Source: Anaerobiospirillum succiniciproducens DSM 6400
GTDB lineage: Bacteria; Pseudomonadota; Gammaproteobacteria; Enterobacterales; Succinivibrionaceae
NCBI RefSeq assembly: GCF_000482845.1
Contig: NZ_AXWV01000023.1
Location: 1 to 56,947 of the forward strand
Reading direction: 5' to 3'
DNA length: 56,947 nucleotides
Positions 19,605 to 31,635 of the stretch are shown one piece after another. Each line of letters starts with the position of its first letter. The stretch's first letter is position 1. The notes beneath the pieces were generated by a model. That model was given only the letters and a program-made list of their open reading frames with translations, had not been told where the DNA came from and made no database searches. The position numbers and the translations under genes were made by a program.

Positions 19605-20549
19605 TTAGTCCATGGTTTCCATTTCGATCTCTTTCTTGTCGATCTTCTTAGGAATGAGGTGCTTACGCTCAATCTTTAATAAAAGAGCCCAAGTAGATGC
19701 AACGTAGATAGAAGAGATAGTACCGAAAATAATACCGATAGCTAAAGCTAAGGCAAAACCGAAGATCATGTCACCGCCAAAGATTAACAGGGCGAAAACA
19801 GTGATTAAGGTAGTACCTGAGGTGATGATGGTACGAGCTAAGGTCTGAGTTAAAGAAACGTCAAACAGCCTATCCATATCTAAGTCATGAGATAACTTGC
19901 TGGCATTTTCACGAATACGATCAAACACCACGATCTTATCGTTCAGAGAGTAACCAACCACAGTTAAAACTGCAGCTAACACGGTAAGGTCGTACTCGAT
20001 CTGTAAAAATGAGAAGCAACCAATAACGACGATAACGTCGTAAGCAAGTGAAATCACAGCACCAGTAGCCATTCTCCACTCAAAGCGGAATGCAATATAA
20101 GCAAGAATAGCGATTAAAGATACCACAATAGCAATTAAGCCACTTTCAACGAGCTCAGCACCAACAGAAGGACCTACGTACTCAGAACGAGTGGTAGTAG
20201 CCTCAGGGTCAATCTTTAAAGAAGCAGCCTGAATCTTGTTGGTAACTAACTGCTGATTGATATCCTCCTTTGGAGCTACACGAATCATAACGTCACGAGT
20301 AGAACCAAAGTGTTGAACTACACCCTCAATACCCTCAGCTGAGTAAGCCTTACGAACTTGCTCTAAGTCCATTGGATTGGTGTAATGAGTCTCAACTACG
20401 ATACCGCCAGTAAAATCTAATCCCCAGTTAATGCCCTTAACTGCCATGGAAGCAATAGAGCCAATAACTAAAGCAAGGCACAGAATTTCAACTATGCCTT
20501 TGATCTTCATGAACGGGATGACAGTTGTGTCCTTAATAAACTGAAACAT
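19605..20549 (-). CDS. secF: Protein translocase subunit SecF
   Basis: Inner-membrane partner of SecD in proton-driven late steps of Sec export. The 314-residue protein has TM1 (about 17-37) followed by the GINWGLDFTGG signature, a periplasmic domain, and five C-terminal helices containing VVGYSLNDKIVVFDRIREN and TLARTIITSGTTL. Start ATG 20549 has AGGAAG 6 nt upstream. It starts 15 bp after the secD stop, so the two are co-transcribed. A GATC-rich stretch with a small inverted repeat (CATGATC/GATCATG) lies beyond its stop. Confidence 0.97.
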   Translation of the reverse strand: MFQFIKDTTVIPFMKIKGIVEILCLALVIGSIASMAVKGINWGLDFTGGIVVETHYTNPMDLEQVRKAYSAEGIEGVVQHFGSTRDVMIRVAPKEDINQQLVTNKIQAASLKIDPEATTTRSEYVGPSVGAELVESGLIAIVVSLIAILAYIAFRFEWRMATGAVISLAYDVIVVIGCFSFLQIEYDLTVLAAVLTVVGYSLNDKIVVFDRIRENASKLSHDLDMDRLFDVSLTQTLARTIITSGTTLITVFALLIFGGDMIFGFALALAIGIIFGTISSIYVASTWALLLKIERKHLIPKKIDKKEIEMETMD

Positions 20550-20564
20550 TGTCTTCCTGTCCTC

Positions 20565-22445
20565 TTAAATACTGAGCTTCTTGAGATTCATCTTGCCACC
20601 CCAAATGATGTTAACCACAGCACGACATGCGGTAACTGAGGTAAACATAGAGGAGGCCAGACCAATCATAAGTACTAAGGCAAATCCCTTAACAGCACCA
20701 GTACCAACCATGAACAGAATCAGAGCGGTAATGAAAGAAGTGATGTTAGAGTCAGCAATGGTACCAAAAGCACGGGCATAGCCCTCGTTGATAGCAACTT
20801 GTACCGAGCGTCCTAGGCGTATTTCTTCACGTATGCGCTCATAAATAAGCACATTCGCGTCCACCGCCATACCAATAGTTAACACGATACCAGCCATACC
20901 TGGGAGTGTCATGGTGGCACCTGGAACCATGGACATGATGCCCACAACTAATACTAAGTTGAAGAATAAGGCTAAGTTGGCAACAAAACCGAAGGCCTTA
21001 TAGTACAGAATCATGAAGATACCTAAAGCAGCAAAGCCGTAAAGCATTGCTCTTAAGGAGTTATCGATGTTTTCCTGACCTAAAGAAGGACCAATGGTAC
21101 GCTCTTCGACAATCTGAATAGGAGCGATCAGAGCACCAGCACGCAGTAATAAAGCGAGGTTATGAGCCTCACGAGCTGAGTCGATGCCAGTAATACGGAA
21201 GTTAGAGCCTAAACGTGACTGAATAGTAGCAACGTTAATGATCTGCTCAACCTTCTTGAACTTTGGCTTGTAACCTGGCTGACCTGGCTTTGGAGCATTA
21301 GGGTCGGTGTTTTCAACTACCTTGAACTCAATAAAGTTAGTAGCCATGGCCTTGCCCACATTGTCCTTGGTGAACTCGGACATAATGGAACCGCCACGTG
21401 CATCAAGGGAGATGTTAACTTGTGGACGACCATTCTCATCGGTAGATGAAGATGCATCAACGATGTGGTCACCAGTTAAGATCACACGCTTTTCTAATAC
21501 CACAGGGTAGCCATTCTTATCTTCATGCAACTCAGTGCCTGGAGGAATGCGGCCTTGAGATGCAGCATTCAGATCAGCGTTGGAGTTAACTAAGCGGAAC
21601 TCTAAGGTAGCAGTGGCACCTAAGATTTCCTTAGCACGAGCAGTATCCTGAACACCAGGAAGCTCAACTACCACACGCTCAGCGCCTTGACGCTGAATTA
21701 AAGGCTCTGCCACACCCAGCTCGTTAACACGGTTACGCAGAATGTTAATGTTCTGATCAACGGCGTTAGTACGGATCTGTGACAGACGGGCCTCAGTCAT
21801 GGCTGCCTTAATGTAGAAGGAACCATTGCGCTCAAAGTTTTGGAAAACGAAGTCGCGGTGATTCTTCTTTAACAGCTCAGCAGCGCTGTCACGAGTAGCA
21901 GCATCACGGAATGAGATAACTACATCATTGCCTTCAGCGCGAGCACCGGTTAAACGCAGATTGTTCTGACGCAGCTCATTGCGCAGATCAGAAACAAGCT
22001 GAGTTCTCATCTTCTTCATGGCTTCGTCCATATCCACTTCCATTAAGAAGTGAACACCGCCACGCAGATCAAGACCGAGCTTAAGTGGATTCATACCTAA
22101 GGCACGCATAAAGGCCGGAGTAGCCGGAGCGAGGTTTAAAGCGCTGATATAGCGATCGCCTAAGTAAGACTGAACCAGATCTTTTGCCATGATCTGCTCG
22201 TCAGTATTGCTAAAGCGAATTAACAGCTGACCCTGCTCATCCAGCTCATAAACACCCTTGATGTTCTTGCTGTTAAGCAGATTTTCAACCTCTGCAGCGA
22301 CCTCTTGAGAAACCGGATTACCGTTAGTGCCAGAAACCTGCAGTGCAGGATCCTCACCGTAAATATTTGGAAGAGCGTAGAAGAAACCTATTGCGATAGC
22401 CGCAAAGATTAAGAAGTTCTTCCACCAAGGAAATTTATTTATCAC
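20565..22445 (-). CDS. secD: Protein translocase subunit SecD
   Basis: RND-superfamily Sec accessory protein that forms SecDF with SecF and YajC. The 626-residue protein (E. coli 615) has TM1 near the N-terminus, LGLDLRGGVHFLMEVD, a large periplasmic P1 region, and five C-terminal helices with the MTLPGMAGIVLTIGMAVDANV and YERIREE motifs. The start is GTG 22445, with GAGA about 8 nt upstream; no ATG fits the conserved N-terminus (INKFPWWKN). The 689-bp gap upstream to yajC is unusual, because relatives have these genes almost touching. Confidence 0.96.
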   Translation of the reverse strand: MINKFPWWKNFLIFAAIAIGFFYALPNIYGEDPALQVSGTNGNPVSQEVAAEVENLLNSKNIKGVYELDEQGQLLIRFSNTDEQIMAKDLVQSYLGDRYISALNLAPATPAFMRALGMNPLKLGLDLRGGVHFLMEVDMDEAMKKMRTQLVSDLRNELRQNNLRLTGARAEGNDVVISFRDAATRDSAAELLKKNHRDFVFQNFERNGSFYIKAAMTEARLSQIRTNAVDQNINILRNRVNELGVAEPLIQRQGAERVVVELPGVQDTARAKEILGATATLEFRLVNSNADLNAASQGRIPPGTELHEDKNGYPVVLEKRVILTGDHIVDASSSTDENGRPQVNISLDARGGSIMSEFTKDNVGKAMATNFIEFKVVENTDPNAPKPGQPGYKPKFKKVEQIINVATIQSRLGSNFRITGIDSAREAHNLALLLRAGALIAPIQIVEERTIGPSLGQENIDNSLRAMLYGFAALGIFMILYYKAFGFVANLALFFNLVLVVGIMSMVPGATMTLPGMAGIVLTIGMAVDANVLIYERIREEIRLGRSVQVAINEGYARAFGTIADSNITSFITALILFMVGTGAVKGFALVLMIGLASSMFTSVTACRAVVNIIWGGKMNLKKLSI

Positions 22446-23134
22446 GTTTTATCTCAAAAGCTAGCTTCGTGACATGGTAAGGACTGGCTTTACTAAAGAC
22501 AGTACATGAATAGCCTCGGGAGCTAAAGATGTACTCATCTGAAGCTAAATGCCATACCTTTTTTCAAGACAACTAGTAGTAATTAAAGTCTCAAACATCA
22601 TTCTTTTCCTAATAAGAATGTATCTTATGCACTTAACCCTTTTCTAGCTGCTTCGCTGCAGTAATATAGCTTTAAGCTGCTTTAAGCAACTCAAGCATCC
22701 TGCAACCACCCCGATAAGGCCCATGAACACCTACACGAGGATTTAAATCATTAGCTCCCGATAATAGACATCGGATGCTTATTTTTTGTGAGCCTACATA
22801 GTAGGCTTTGGATCTGACACTTTACAACCTTGAAAGACTTAACACTCTGTTAATTGTGCATATTAGACAAGGCAGGTAATGTGCAACATCCAAATACCAC
22901 TAAAAACAACAAACCTTGTAATACCTGAATTAGCTGCTTTAACCTGTGGCTTAAGCGCTCATCCTGTCTTACAAGGTCTGCTTGCTCATAGCATTTAAGT
23001 TACTTCTCCCTACACCCATGGCCATCAGGTGCAGTTGTACACAATCGCACGAGCGTCTTACACAACGCACGAGGCATGTATACAGTTGATCTGATTAGCT
23101 TAACTAAGTGCATGGTAGTAACTTATAAAGAATC
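22446..23134. other. Long gap inside the yajC-secD block
   Basis: 689 bp without a supportable gene on either strand and without a clear terminator. If yajC and secD are co-transcribed this would be an internal untranslated region; otherwise secDF needs its own promoter here. Confidence 0.5.
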
Positions 23135-23470
23135 TTACATTGACTCGATAGTGCCCTTTGGCAGCACAGCAACAATGTAGTTACGCTTCATCTGCATGAC
23201 AACTTCACCGCCAACGTTAACCATGACGTACTCTTTGTTGTCTGGGAGCTTAACAACCTTGCCAGCGATACCGCCGTTGGTTAAAACCTCATCGCCAACA
23301 GACAGGCCGTTGAGCAGGTTCTGCATTTCCTTACGCTTCTTGTTGTTTGGACGCATAACGAAGAAGTAAACAGCGAGCATACAGACAACCAGAATGATGA
23401 GCATGCTCATATCGCCACCTGGTGGTGGAGCGGCACCTTCTGCAGCGTATGCACTTGAAATAAAGTCCAT
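23135..23470 (-). CDS. yajC: Sec translocon accessory protein YajC
   Basis: Small inner-membrane protein associated with SecDF. 111 residues, the usual length: short periplasmic N-terminus rich in Ala/Pro/Gly, one membrane helix at about 22-40 (LIILVVCMLAVYFFVMRP), then the conserved RPNNKKRKEMQNLLNGLSVGDEVLTNGGIAG-type cytoplasmic domain. AGGGA sits 7 nt before the ATG. Its order between tgt and secD is the standard one. Confidence 0.96.
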   Translation of the reverse strand: MDFISSAYAAEGAAPPPGGDMSMLIILVVCMLAVYFFVMRPNNKKRKEMQNLLNGLSVGDEVLTNGGIAGKVVKLPDNKEYVMVNVGGEVVMQMKRNYIVAVLPKGTIESM

Positions 23471-23926
23471 TTCGATTCCCTTTCAAAGATTAAAGACAAA
23501 AATAATTAGAACACATAAATAGGCTGATCTACTAAAACCTACTTATGGGCAACCAAGCTACTATGGCCTTTATATGTTGCCTATGACCTTGGTATGAGCA
23601 TAAATACACAATCATACCAAGAAAAACCCGGGGCAAATGTAGCAAAGTACAAATCACTGCGTCACTCTATCTGCCACCAAGCCAATAAGTTAGCTCGAGT
23701 AAGAATCTTAGTTTTTCAAGCTCCGATTCTGTATTTAATGAGCCACTTAGCTTTAGCCCTTGTTCTATTAGAGGACTTAAGCATTACACGCTCAAGCACT
23801 AACTAGGTCAACTAAACCAAGCCCCATATTCTATTATGAATCTGCTAAAAAAGACATGTATAAGCCTAAGTAGACATCACACATTGAGTTAATCTTTAGC
23901 AAAATGAGACCTTAAAAACCATCACT

Positions 23927-23974
23927 TAACCACAATTACCCTGCAAACCTTGCAAGTATCCACACTTATACACA
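23927..23974. promoter_or_regulatory. Cluster of DnaA-box-like sequences
   Basis: TTAACCACA (23927-23935), GTATCCACA (23956-23964) and TTATACACA (23966-23974) lie within 48 bp in one orientation. The last matches a known strong DnaA-box variant exactly; the other two differ from TTATCCACA by one base. They sit in the 695-bp tgt-yajC gap (23471-24165), which otherwise shows only a 9-bp palindrome near its end. Function inferred from motif only. Confidence 0.35.
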
Positions 23975-24100
23975 AAGTACCATACAACCAATCTCTGTGT
24001 ATGGTAGCTAACCACTTACAAGAGTGACCATCTAAGACTAGTCAAAAAGTGCTCACTGTGGCCAAGTTACGAAAATAGGTTAACCTTGATACGCAGTAAC

Positions 24101-24120
24101 CCCATGGGCTTGCCCATGGG
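24101..24120. other. Perfect palindromic hairpin downstream of tgt
   Basis: CCCATGGGC and GCCCATGGG separated by two T. It lies 46 bp beyond the tgt stop; no T-run follows on the minus strand. It may stabilise or end the queA-tgt transcript. Confidence 0.45.
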
Positions 24121-24165
24121 AGTTGGTCAGATTTTGGGTATTTAAGGTCAAGACAAATAGCACTC

Positions 24166-25290
<1,125 letters not shown>

Positions 25291-25312
25291 CTAAGTAATA
25301 CTTTGCTTGTAG

Positions 25313-26452
25313 TTATTCTTTATTCTTTGGGAAGCCATCAGCTGCCAACGCCTCTTGAGCTGTACATGAAGGAGGCAGATCCATATTTTCAGTACGCTTA
25401 GTAATGAACATACAATCACCGTAACTGAAAAACTTATACTGCTCACTAACAGCATGCTCATAGGCGTGCAGAGTGTTTTTATAACCTGCAAATGCACACA
25501 CGAGCATAATGAGAGTTGACTCAGGTAAATGGAAGTTGGTGATAAGAGCATCTACCACACGATACTTATAACCTGGGTAAATAAAAATAGAAGTATCGTC
25601 ATTAAACTTGGCGATCTCATCTTTGCAGCCATGCTTTTGTGCATATAAAGCAGCGCTTTCTAATGAGCGAACTGCAGTGGTGCCAACGGCAATAACACGG
25701 CCACCTCTTTTATGAGTCTCAATCACCTTATTGGCAGTATCTTGAGACAGCTGCACATACTCACTGTGCATATGATGTTTGAGAATGTCATCCTCGCGCA
25801 CCGGCTGGAAAGTACCTGCACCTACGTGCAAGGTAACAAAAGCCATATCAATGCCGTAAGCTCTCAGATCATCAAGCTGCTTTTCATCAAAGTGCAAACC
25901 TGCAGTTGGTGCTGCGACAGCACCTGGCTCACGAGAGTAAACCGTCTGGTACCGTTCACGATCTTCTTGCTCATCCGCACGCTCAATATATGGAGGAAGC
26001 GGAATATGACCTACATCATCCAAGATAGGCAAAATCTCGTATTCATCTTCACAGCTAATGTGGAAGAGATCGCCGTTTCTACCTAGGACGTTGAGCACGT
26101 ACTTATCTAAACCATGTGCATCAGTTACGTAAAGCTTTGATCCAGCCTTTGGTGACTTTGAGGCTTTAATATGAGCTAATGCTTGCTTAGGATTTAAGAT
26201 ACGTTCAATGAGGAACTCGCACTTACCGCCAGTATCCTTTCGTCCGTAGATACGGGCCGGGATAACCTTGGTATCGTTAAAAACAAGCAAATCACCAGGC
26301 TTTAAATAAGACTTCAGATCGATAAAGATCTTATCTTCAGTAGCACCTGAATTGCCGTCAAGACATAGCATGCGACAGGCAGTGCGCTCCTTAGATGGGA
26401 AATTGGCGATAAGCTCTGTAGGCAAATCGAAGTTAAAATCGCTGCGTAACAA
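25313..26452 (-). CDS. queA: S-adenosylmethionine:tRNA ribosyltransferase-isomerase
   Basis: Converts preQ1-tRNA to epoxyqueuosine-tRNA using the ribosyl part of SAM. 379 residues (E. coli 356). Family stretches: [73 protein letters not shown] and [19 protein letters not shown]. The start is TTG 26452, with GGGTGA just upstream; no ATG or GTG lies near the conserved N-terminus. First gene of the queA-tgt pair, preceded by 1.5 kb without genes. Confidence 0.96.
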   Translation of the reverse strand: MLRSDFNFDLPTELIANFPSKERTACRMLCLDGNSGATEDKIFIDLKSYLKPGDLLVFNDTKVIPARIYGRKDTGGKCEFLIERILNPKQALAHIKASKSPKAGSKLYVTDAHGLDKYVLNVLGRNGDLFHISCEDEYEILPILDDVGHIPLPPYIERADEQEDRERYQTVYSREPGAVAAPTAGLHFDEKQLDDLRAYGIDMAFVTLHVGAGTFQPVREDDILKHHMHSEYVQLSQDTANKVIETHKRGGRVIAVGTTAVRSLESAALYAQKHGCKDEIAKFNDDTSIFIYPGYKYRVVDALITNFHLPESTLIMLVCAFAGYKNTLHAYEHAVSEQYKFFSYGDCMFITKRTENMDLPPSCTAQEALAADGFPKNKE

Positions 26453-27532
26453 TTGTTCACCCTGATGCTTAAACGGGGGTCAATGATCTTATATAAGCAA
26501 TTGAGCACTGCCACCACTCAATCAAACTAAGCTCCGACCTAACATCTTTAAAAGGACTTATGTCTTAATAACTTAAAGACAGCCTCAATCTTAGATATCT
26601 GCTTTAACCACTCTGCATATATATACAGTACAGACTCTGATCTTTTAGGCCTTCATCCAAATTAACACTTAGTTCAGCTTATATAGCACTAGAGCGCATC
26701 AGTAACGGATCGATAGTCAAAATCAGCAAGCTCATGATCCTGTGATCTTGTAGATACAAACAAATGTAATTTATCGCCCCTGCGCCCTTTTGATCTCTAA
26801 ATCGAAATCAAGCGATTTTAACACAAAAGACATCTCACAAACGCCATTTTTAGGCACTATCAAGCTGTGATCTTGAGGATAAAGTAATTAACCTACGTCG
26901 TAACTTGCCAGGGATGCGCATTGTCCATGCTTTTATAGCCGTATTCAATGCAAAAACTTCAAAAGCCCACGCCATTGCTAAGAACAATTAACCGAAACAA
27001 GCTACTAGCAACACCAAAGCTAATACCATAAAACTAGTGGCACTCCTCTCTGATAAGTCCATAAGAGCACAGGTAGACTTTTTAGTGTCACGATCGCCAT
27101 TTTGATATGACATGTAAATCTAAGTTGGTAGTTTTAACTTAAATTAGCGTTCTAAAGAGTGCCTTTTGATAAGCTCTTTGTCTTTCTTTATAGCTGCCAA
27201 GTCAGATGTAGCAACAAATTACTAAGCATAATTAGCGCTTTGTAAAACCATTGTTCACTTATGAGATCTAGCCGAAAGTTCAGAACTTAAAACTGTGCCA
27301 TAATGTCTTGTTGTCACTATGATTAAGGCAAAGTTTGATTTAGATCACTCTTTAAAAAGATTTGACATAGTTTTAGAGCGAAATCGCCCCAAAACCACGT
27401 TCAAAACATACCCTTTTTAGATGCCTTGTCATAAGATCACGCCGCATTATCAAAGCAGTGACCTCACTCTTGGCAGAGTAAGGTTTAAAGCTTAACTAAG
27501 AGTTTTACATCTTGTTTAAGTGATCGCCAGTA
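26453..27532. other. Long spacer between queA and pntA, left part
   Basis: About 1.1 kb without a supportable reading frame on either strand. AT-rich, no tandem array. Together with the rest up to 27991 it is the longest gene-free stretch in the window (about 1.5 kb). Confidence 0.55.
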
Positions 27533-27591
27533 GAGCAACGGACTTATGGCCCTATGGCCTATTAGTCTCGAGGACTATAAGTCCATTGCTC
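27533..27591 (+). ncRNA. Candidate structured RNA element (three-way junction)
   Basis: A 15-bp outer stem with one mismatch (GAGCAACGGACTTAT with ATAAGTCCATTGCTC) encloses two small hairpins, GGCC-CTAT-GGCC and AGTC-TCGAG-GACT, joined by TATT. The element is 59 nt, 400 bp upstream of pntA, with no T-run after it. The strand is not determined because an inverted repeat folds on both. The nested symmetry is seen directly; any RNA function is inference. Confidence 0.35.
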
Positions 27592-27913
27592 TTGAGCATT
27601 CATTGAGCTTGGTCTAGCAACATTTAGTTTTGTCTAGCTAAGCTATAAATTTGATACTACATTTTGCGTTGCATTTTGCCGCTTGAATATGAGTGACCCT
27701 AAAGAAGTGCACTTAATGATGTTTTGGCCTTGTGTCGATCATTGTTAGATGCATGCTCTTAAGGTTTGCAAAGTAAGATTTGACTAAGCAAGCTCTCGAT
27801 CATGATTGCTTGCAAAACACGCCTTTTATTTTGTGTGCTTGCTCTAAATCTGACTTTAAAAATCTTGCTGTTTGCCGCGCTTCGTAGCATCATTTCCAGA
27901 TGTAATTTTCTTG

Positions 27914-27930
27914 CTGACTTATTAAGTCAG
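27914..27930. promoter_or_regulatory. Inverted repeat upstream of pntA
   Basis: CTGACTT-ATT-AAGTCAG, a perfect 7-bp palindrome 62 bp before the pntA ATG. Spacing fits an operator in the pntAB promoter region or a small leader hairpin. Confidence 0.4.
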
Positions 27931-27991
27931 AAACCGTTAGTCATTGACTTTGGTAAGAAGTAAAGTAATTCATTTTTAACAGGAAGAAGCC

Positions 27992-29530
27992 ATGCTGATA
28001 GGTATTCCAAAAGAGAGCTTGAAAGGCGAGACAAGAGTGGCCGCCACTCCTGATACCGTAACCAAGCTCATCAAGTTGGGCTTTGAGGTTGCAGTTCAGT
28101 CCGGTGCCGGTGCCGACGCCAGCTTTGACGACGCTGCCTATAGCGCTGCAGGTGCAAAGGTTGTTCGCGGTCGCGAAGTTTGGTCAAGCGACATGATCTT
28201 CAAGGTCAATGCACCAACCGACGATGAAATTAAGCTTATGAAAGAGGGTCAAACCTTAGTAAGCTTCATCCGTCCTGCACAGAATCCTGAGCTCGTACAG
28301 AAGCTCAACGAGAAGAAAGTCAATGTCCTGGCAATGGACATGGTCCCACGTATCTCACGTGCACAGGCTTTGGACGCTCTGTCATCCACTGCTAACATTT
28401 CTGGTTACCGTGCTGTTATCGAAGCTGCTCACAACTTCGGTCGTTTCTTCACTGGTCAGGTTACCGCTGCTGGTAAGGTTCCTCCAGCAAAGGTACTGGT
28501 TATCGGTGCAGGTGTAGCAGGTCTGGCCGCTATCGGTGCTGCTCACTCATTAGGCGCTATTGTTCGCGCATTCGATACCCGTCTTGAAGTTGCCGACCAG
28601 ATTAAGTCAATGGGCGGTGAGTTCTTAAAGTTAGACTTTAAGAATGAAGAAGGCGGTTCATCTGACGGTTACGCAAAGGTAATGTCTGATGAGTTCATCA
28701 AGGCTGAGATGGAGCTCTTCGCTGCTCAGGCTAAAGATGTAGACATCATCATCACTACCGCTGCTATTCCAGGCAAGAAGGCTCCACGACTCATTTCTAA
28801 GGAAATGGTTGAGTCCATGAAGCCAGGTTCAGTTATCGTTGACCTTGCTGCTGCAACTGGCGGTAACTGCGAACTGACCCAGGAAGGCAAGATTCACGTT
28901 ACCGAGAATGGCGTTAAGATCATCGGTTACTCCGACTTAGCATGCCGTCTGCCAGCACAGTCTTCACAGCTGTACTCCACCAACTTAGTAAACCTCGTTA
29001 AGATCCTCTCTAAGAACAAGGATGGCAACATCGACATCGACTTTGAAGATGTGATCTTACGTAACATGAGTGTTACTAAGCAGGGCGAAATCACCTTCCC
29101 ACCTCCACCAATCAGCGTTTCTGCCGCTCCTGCACAGCAGGCTGCTGCAGCTCCTGTTCAGAAGGTTGAGCAGCGTCAGATTTCAAATACCTTTAAGGGC
29201 ACTGTTGCAGGTATCTTCCTCGTTCTGTTCGCTCTTATTGGTCTGTTTGCCCCTGAGAAGTTCTTACCACACTTCACCGTATTCGTACTGTCATGTGTAG
29301 TAGGTTACTACGTAGTTTGGAATGTTACCCATTCTCTGCATACACCTTTAATGGCTGTTACTAACGCTATTTCAGGCATTATCGTTGTTGGCGCTCTGCT
29401 CCAGATTAGCTCTGGCAGCTTCATCATCGCCTTATTTGCATTTATCGGCGTTCTCATCGCTTCCATCAACATCTTCGGTGGATTTGCTGTAACTCGCCGT
29501 ATGCTGGCTATGTTCAAGAAACAGGCATAA
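27992..29530 (+). CDS. pntA: NAD(P) transhydrogenase subunit alpha
   Basis: With PntB forms the proton-translocating transhydrogenase that makes NADPH from NADH using the proton gradient. 512 residues (E. coli 510). N-terminal NAD-binding domain I with [18 protein letters not shown] and [22 protein letters not shown], the RQ-loop region, a Pro/Ala-rich linker (about 373-395) and four membrane helices at the C-terminus. AGGAAGAAGCC precedes the ATG. pntB starts 20 bp downstream. Codon use is more regular than in the surrounding genes, suggesting high expression. Confidence 0.97.
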   Translation: MLIGIPKESLKGETRVAATPDTVTKLIKLGFEVAVQSGAGADASFDDAAYSAAGAKVVRGREVWSSDMIFKVNAPTDDEIKLMKEGQTLVSFIRPAQNPELVQKLNEKKVNVLAMDMVPRISRAQALDALSSTANISGYRAVIEAAHNFGRFFTGQVTAAGKVPPAKVLVIGAGVAGLAAIGAAHSLGAIVRAFDTRLEVADQIKSMGGEFLKLDFKNEEGGSSDGYAKVMSDEFIKAEMELFAAQAKDVDIIITTAAIPGKKAPRLISKEMVESMKPGSVIVDLAAATGGNCELTQEGKIHVTENGVKIIGYSDLACRLPAQSSQLYSTNLVNLVKILSKNKDGNIDIDFEDVILRNMSVTKQGEITFPPPPISVSAAPAQQAAAAPVQKVEQRQISNTFKGTVAGIFLVLFALIGLFAPEKFLPHFTVFVLSCVVGYYVVWNVTHSLHTPLMAVTNAISGIIVVGALLQISSGSFIIALFAFIGVLIASINIFGGFAVTRRMLAMFKKQA

Positions 29531-29550
29531 GGTTCAGGAGAATATAAAAA

Positions 29551-31056
29551 ATGGTAGCAGGTCCAATTCACATGGCCTATATTTTGGCCGCTCTGCTCTT
29601 CATCGCAGCCTTAGCTGGCTTATCTAAGCAGGAAACTGCTAAGTACGGTTGCTTATCCGGTATGTTCGGTATGGGCATCGCACTGCTTGCAACCTTTGCT
29701 CAGGTAGAAACCGGTCTTGGCTTCGGCTTAATCGTCGTAGCTATGATCATCGGTGCTGCAATTGGTATCTACGTTGCTCAGCGTGTAGCAATGACCCAGA
29801 TGCCAGAAATGATTGCATGTCTGCACTCATTTGTAGGTTTAGCTGCTGTATTAGTTGGTTTCAACTCTTACTTCGAGTTAGGCGCTGTTGCATCTGACGC
29901 TGTTTCTATCCCTGTTGGCGCTTCTCAGGCAACTATCGTTGCTATGATGGAAGCTGCTGAGCAGGCTGCAGCTGCAGCTGGCCACGCTGCTGAGATGACC
30001 TCTGGTGAGTTAAACACCCACCTTATCGAGATCTTCTTAGGTATCTTCATCGGTGCTGTAACCTTCACTGGTTCTATCGTTGCTTACGGTAAGCTCAACG
30101 GTACCTTTAAGTTACGCGTATTCAAGTCAGCACCTTTAATGCTGCCTGGCGGTCACTACCTCAACCTGGCTGGCATCATCGTATCCGTACTGCTCTGCGT
30201 ATGGTTCATGGCTGCTGATACCCCATCCATCATCCCACTCGTTCTGATGACTCTTATCGCATTTGCCTTTGGTGTGCACTTAGTTGCTGCTATCGGTGGT
30301 GCTGATATGCCAGTTGTTATCTCAATGCTGAACTCATACTCAGGTTGGGCTGCAGCTGCATCAGGCTTCATGCTGTCAAACGACCTCTTAATCGTTACTG
30401 GCGCATTAGTAGGTTCCTCAGGTGCTATTCTGTCTTACATCATGTGTAAGGCTATGAACCGCTCCTTCATCTCTGTTATTGCTGGTGGCTTCGGTAACGA
30501 AGGTGCTGCTGCAGACTCCGACGAGGAAATCGGCGAGTACCATGAGTTAAAGGCTGTTGAAGTTGCTGATCTGTTAAAGAACTCTTCTTCAGTTATCATC
30601 GCTCCAGGTTACGGTATGGCTGTATCACAGGCTCAGGCTGCTGTTGCATCCTTAACTGAGAAGTTACAGGCTCGTGGCACCACCGTTCGCTTCGCTATTC
30701 ACCCAGTAGCAGGCCGTTTACCTGGTCACATGAACGTATTACTTGCTGAGGCTAAGGTTCCATACGATATCGTTCTTGAAATGGATGAAATCAATGATGA
30801 CTTCGAAGATACCGATACCGTACTCGTTATCGGTGCTAACGATACCGTAAACCCAGCCGCTTTAGAGAATCCAAACTCCCCAATCGCTGGTATGCCAGTT
30901 CTTGAGGTTTGGAAGGCTCGCAACGTAGTTATCTTCAAGCGTTCTATGAATGCTGGTTACGCCGGCGTACAGAATCCATTATTCTTCAAGGATAATTCAT
31001 TCATGTGCTTCGGCGATGCTAAGAAGACTGTTGAAGAGATCGTTGCTAACATCTAA
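29551..31056 (+). CDS. pntB: NAD(P) transhydrogenase subunit beta
   Basis: Membrane domain plus the NADP(H)-binding domain III. 501 residues, about 39 more than E. coli PntB. Typical stretches: [78 protein letters not shown] and [11 protein letters not shown]. The extra length is mainly an Ala/Glu-rich segment at about 110-150, in the loop between two helices just after [33 protein letters not shown] gives a good ribosome binding site. Confidence 0.97.
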   Translation: MVAGPIHMAYILAALLFIAALAGLSKQETAKYGCLSGMFGMGIALLATFAQVETGLGFGLIVVAMIIGAAIGIYVAQRVAMTQMPEMIACLHSFVGLAAVLVGFNSYFELGAVASDAVSIPVGASQATIVAMMEAAEQAAAAAGHAAEMTSGELNTHLIEIFLGIFIGAVTFTGSIVAYGKLNGTFKLRVFKSAPLMLPGGHYLNLAGIIVSVLLCVWFMAADTPSIIPLVLMTLIAFAFGVHLVAAIGGADMPVVISMLNSYSGWAAAASGFMLSNDLLIVTGALVGSSGAILSYIMCKAMNRSFISVIAGGFGNEGAAADSDEEIGEYHELKAVEVADLLKNSSSVIIAPGYGMAVSQAQAAVASLTEKLQARGTTVRFAIHPVAGRLPGHMNVLLAEAKVPYDIVLEMDEINDDFEDTDTVLVIGANDTVNPAALENPNSPIAGMPVLEVWKARNVVIFKRSMNAGYAGVQNPLFFKDNSFMCFGDAKKTVEEIVANI

Positions 31057-31107
31057 TCTTCAGCTTTCATAGCAATTTAAAGCCAGTCTCTAATGAGGCT
31101 GGCCTAG

Positions 31108-31137
31108 AAAAAAGCCTGTCATTTGACAGGCTTTTTT
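31108..31137 (+). terminator. Terminator of pntAB
   Basis: AAAAAAGCCTGTCA pairs with TGACAGGCTTTTTT. A second hairpin, GCCAG...CTGGC, lies just before it (31082-31103). The flanking A and T runs let it work in both directions, although crr ends more than 500 bp away. Confidence 0.92.
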
Positions 31138-31140
31138 CAT

Positions 31141-31412
31141 TTCACCAACCCCAAATCATCAATAGCTCCAAGCTCTATAACTACCTTCCTAAAATCGACA
31201 AAGTACATTCTGCTTTTTTATCAGAAAGTAGATATCTTAAGGCCATAGCTGTAAGCCCCCCTTACCTTAGCTTTAGAGCACACGATAGCAGCGCACAGAA
31301 GGCTTATGCAAGTTTTGAGTTTGCGGCAGAAGTCTATGAAAAAGCTCAAAAACAGGCTAAAAAACTAAAGATTAATAATGAGGCCCCAGATCAAAAATCT
31401 AAAGAAGAATGA
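31141..31412 (+). pseudogene. Possible gene remnant downstream of pntAB
   Basis: An open plus-strand frame without ATG ends at TGA 31410-31412. Its last part reads like a real, helical protein end: AQKAYASFEFAAEVYEKA, then KQAKKLKINNEAPDQ and a KSKEE tail. There is no start codon or ribosome binding site, and the frame runs back through the pntAB terminator, so if it was a gene its 5' part is gone. Chance openness is a real alternative. Confidence 0.25.
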
Positions 31413-31511
31413 GCGCAGCAATGAATTGGCTATACCTGAATGAGTGCGTGGCTCAGCAATAAGCTGCAATGAACTGATAGTGGCTGCTAGACGCAGCTTG
31501 AGCATGATGCT

Positions 31512-31635
31512 GCTGTGTGGGATATGAGGGGTATTGATGCAGCTGTATGGGGATACGATGAGTATTGATGCAACTGTATGGGGATACGATGGGTATTGAT
31601 GCAGCTGCGTGCTGTAGATGTGGTTATTGAGATAA
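31512..31635. repeat. 31-bp tandem repeat, three to four units
   Basis: Units of about 31 bp carrying CTGTATGGGGATACGATG followed by (A/G)GTATTGATGCA. The central two differ by few bases; the outer ones are diverged. The array lies just beyond the crr stop. Confidence 0.8.
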
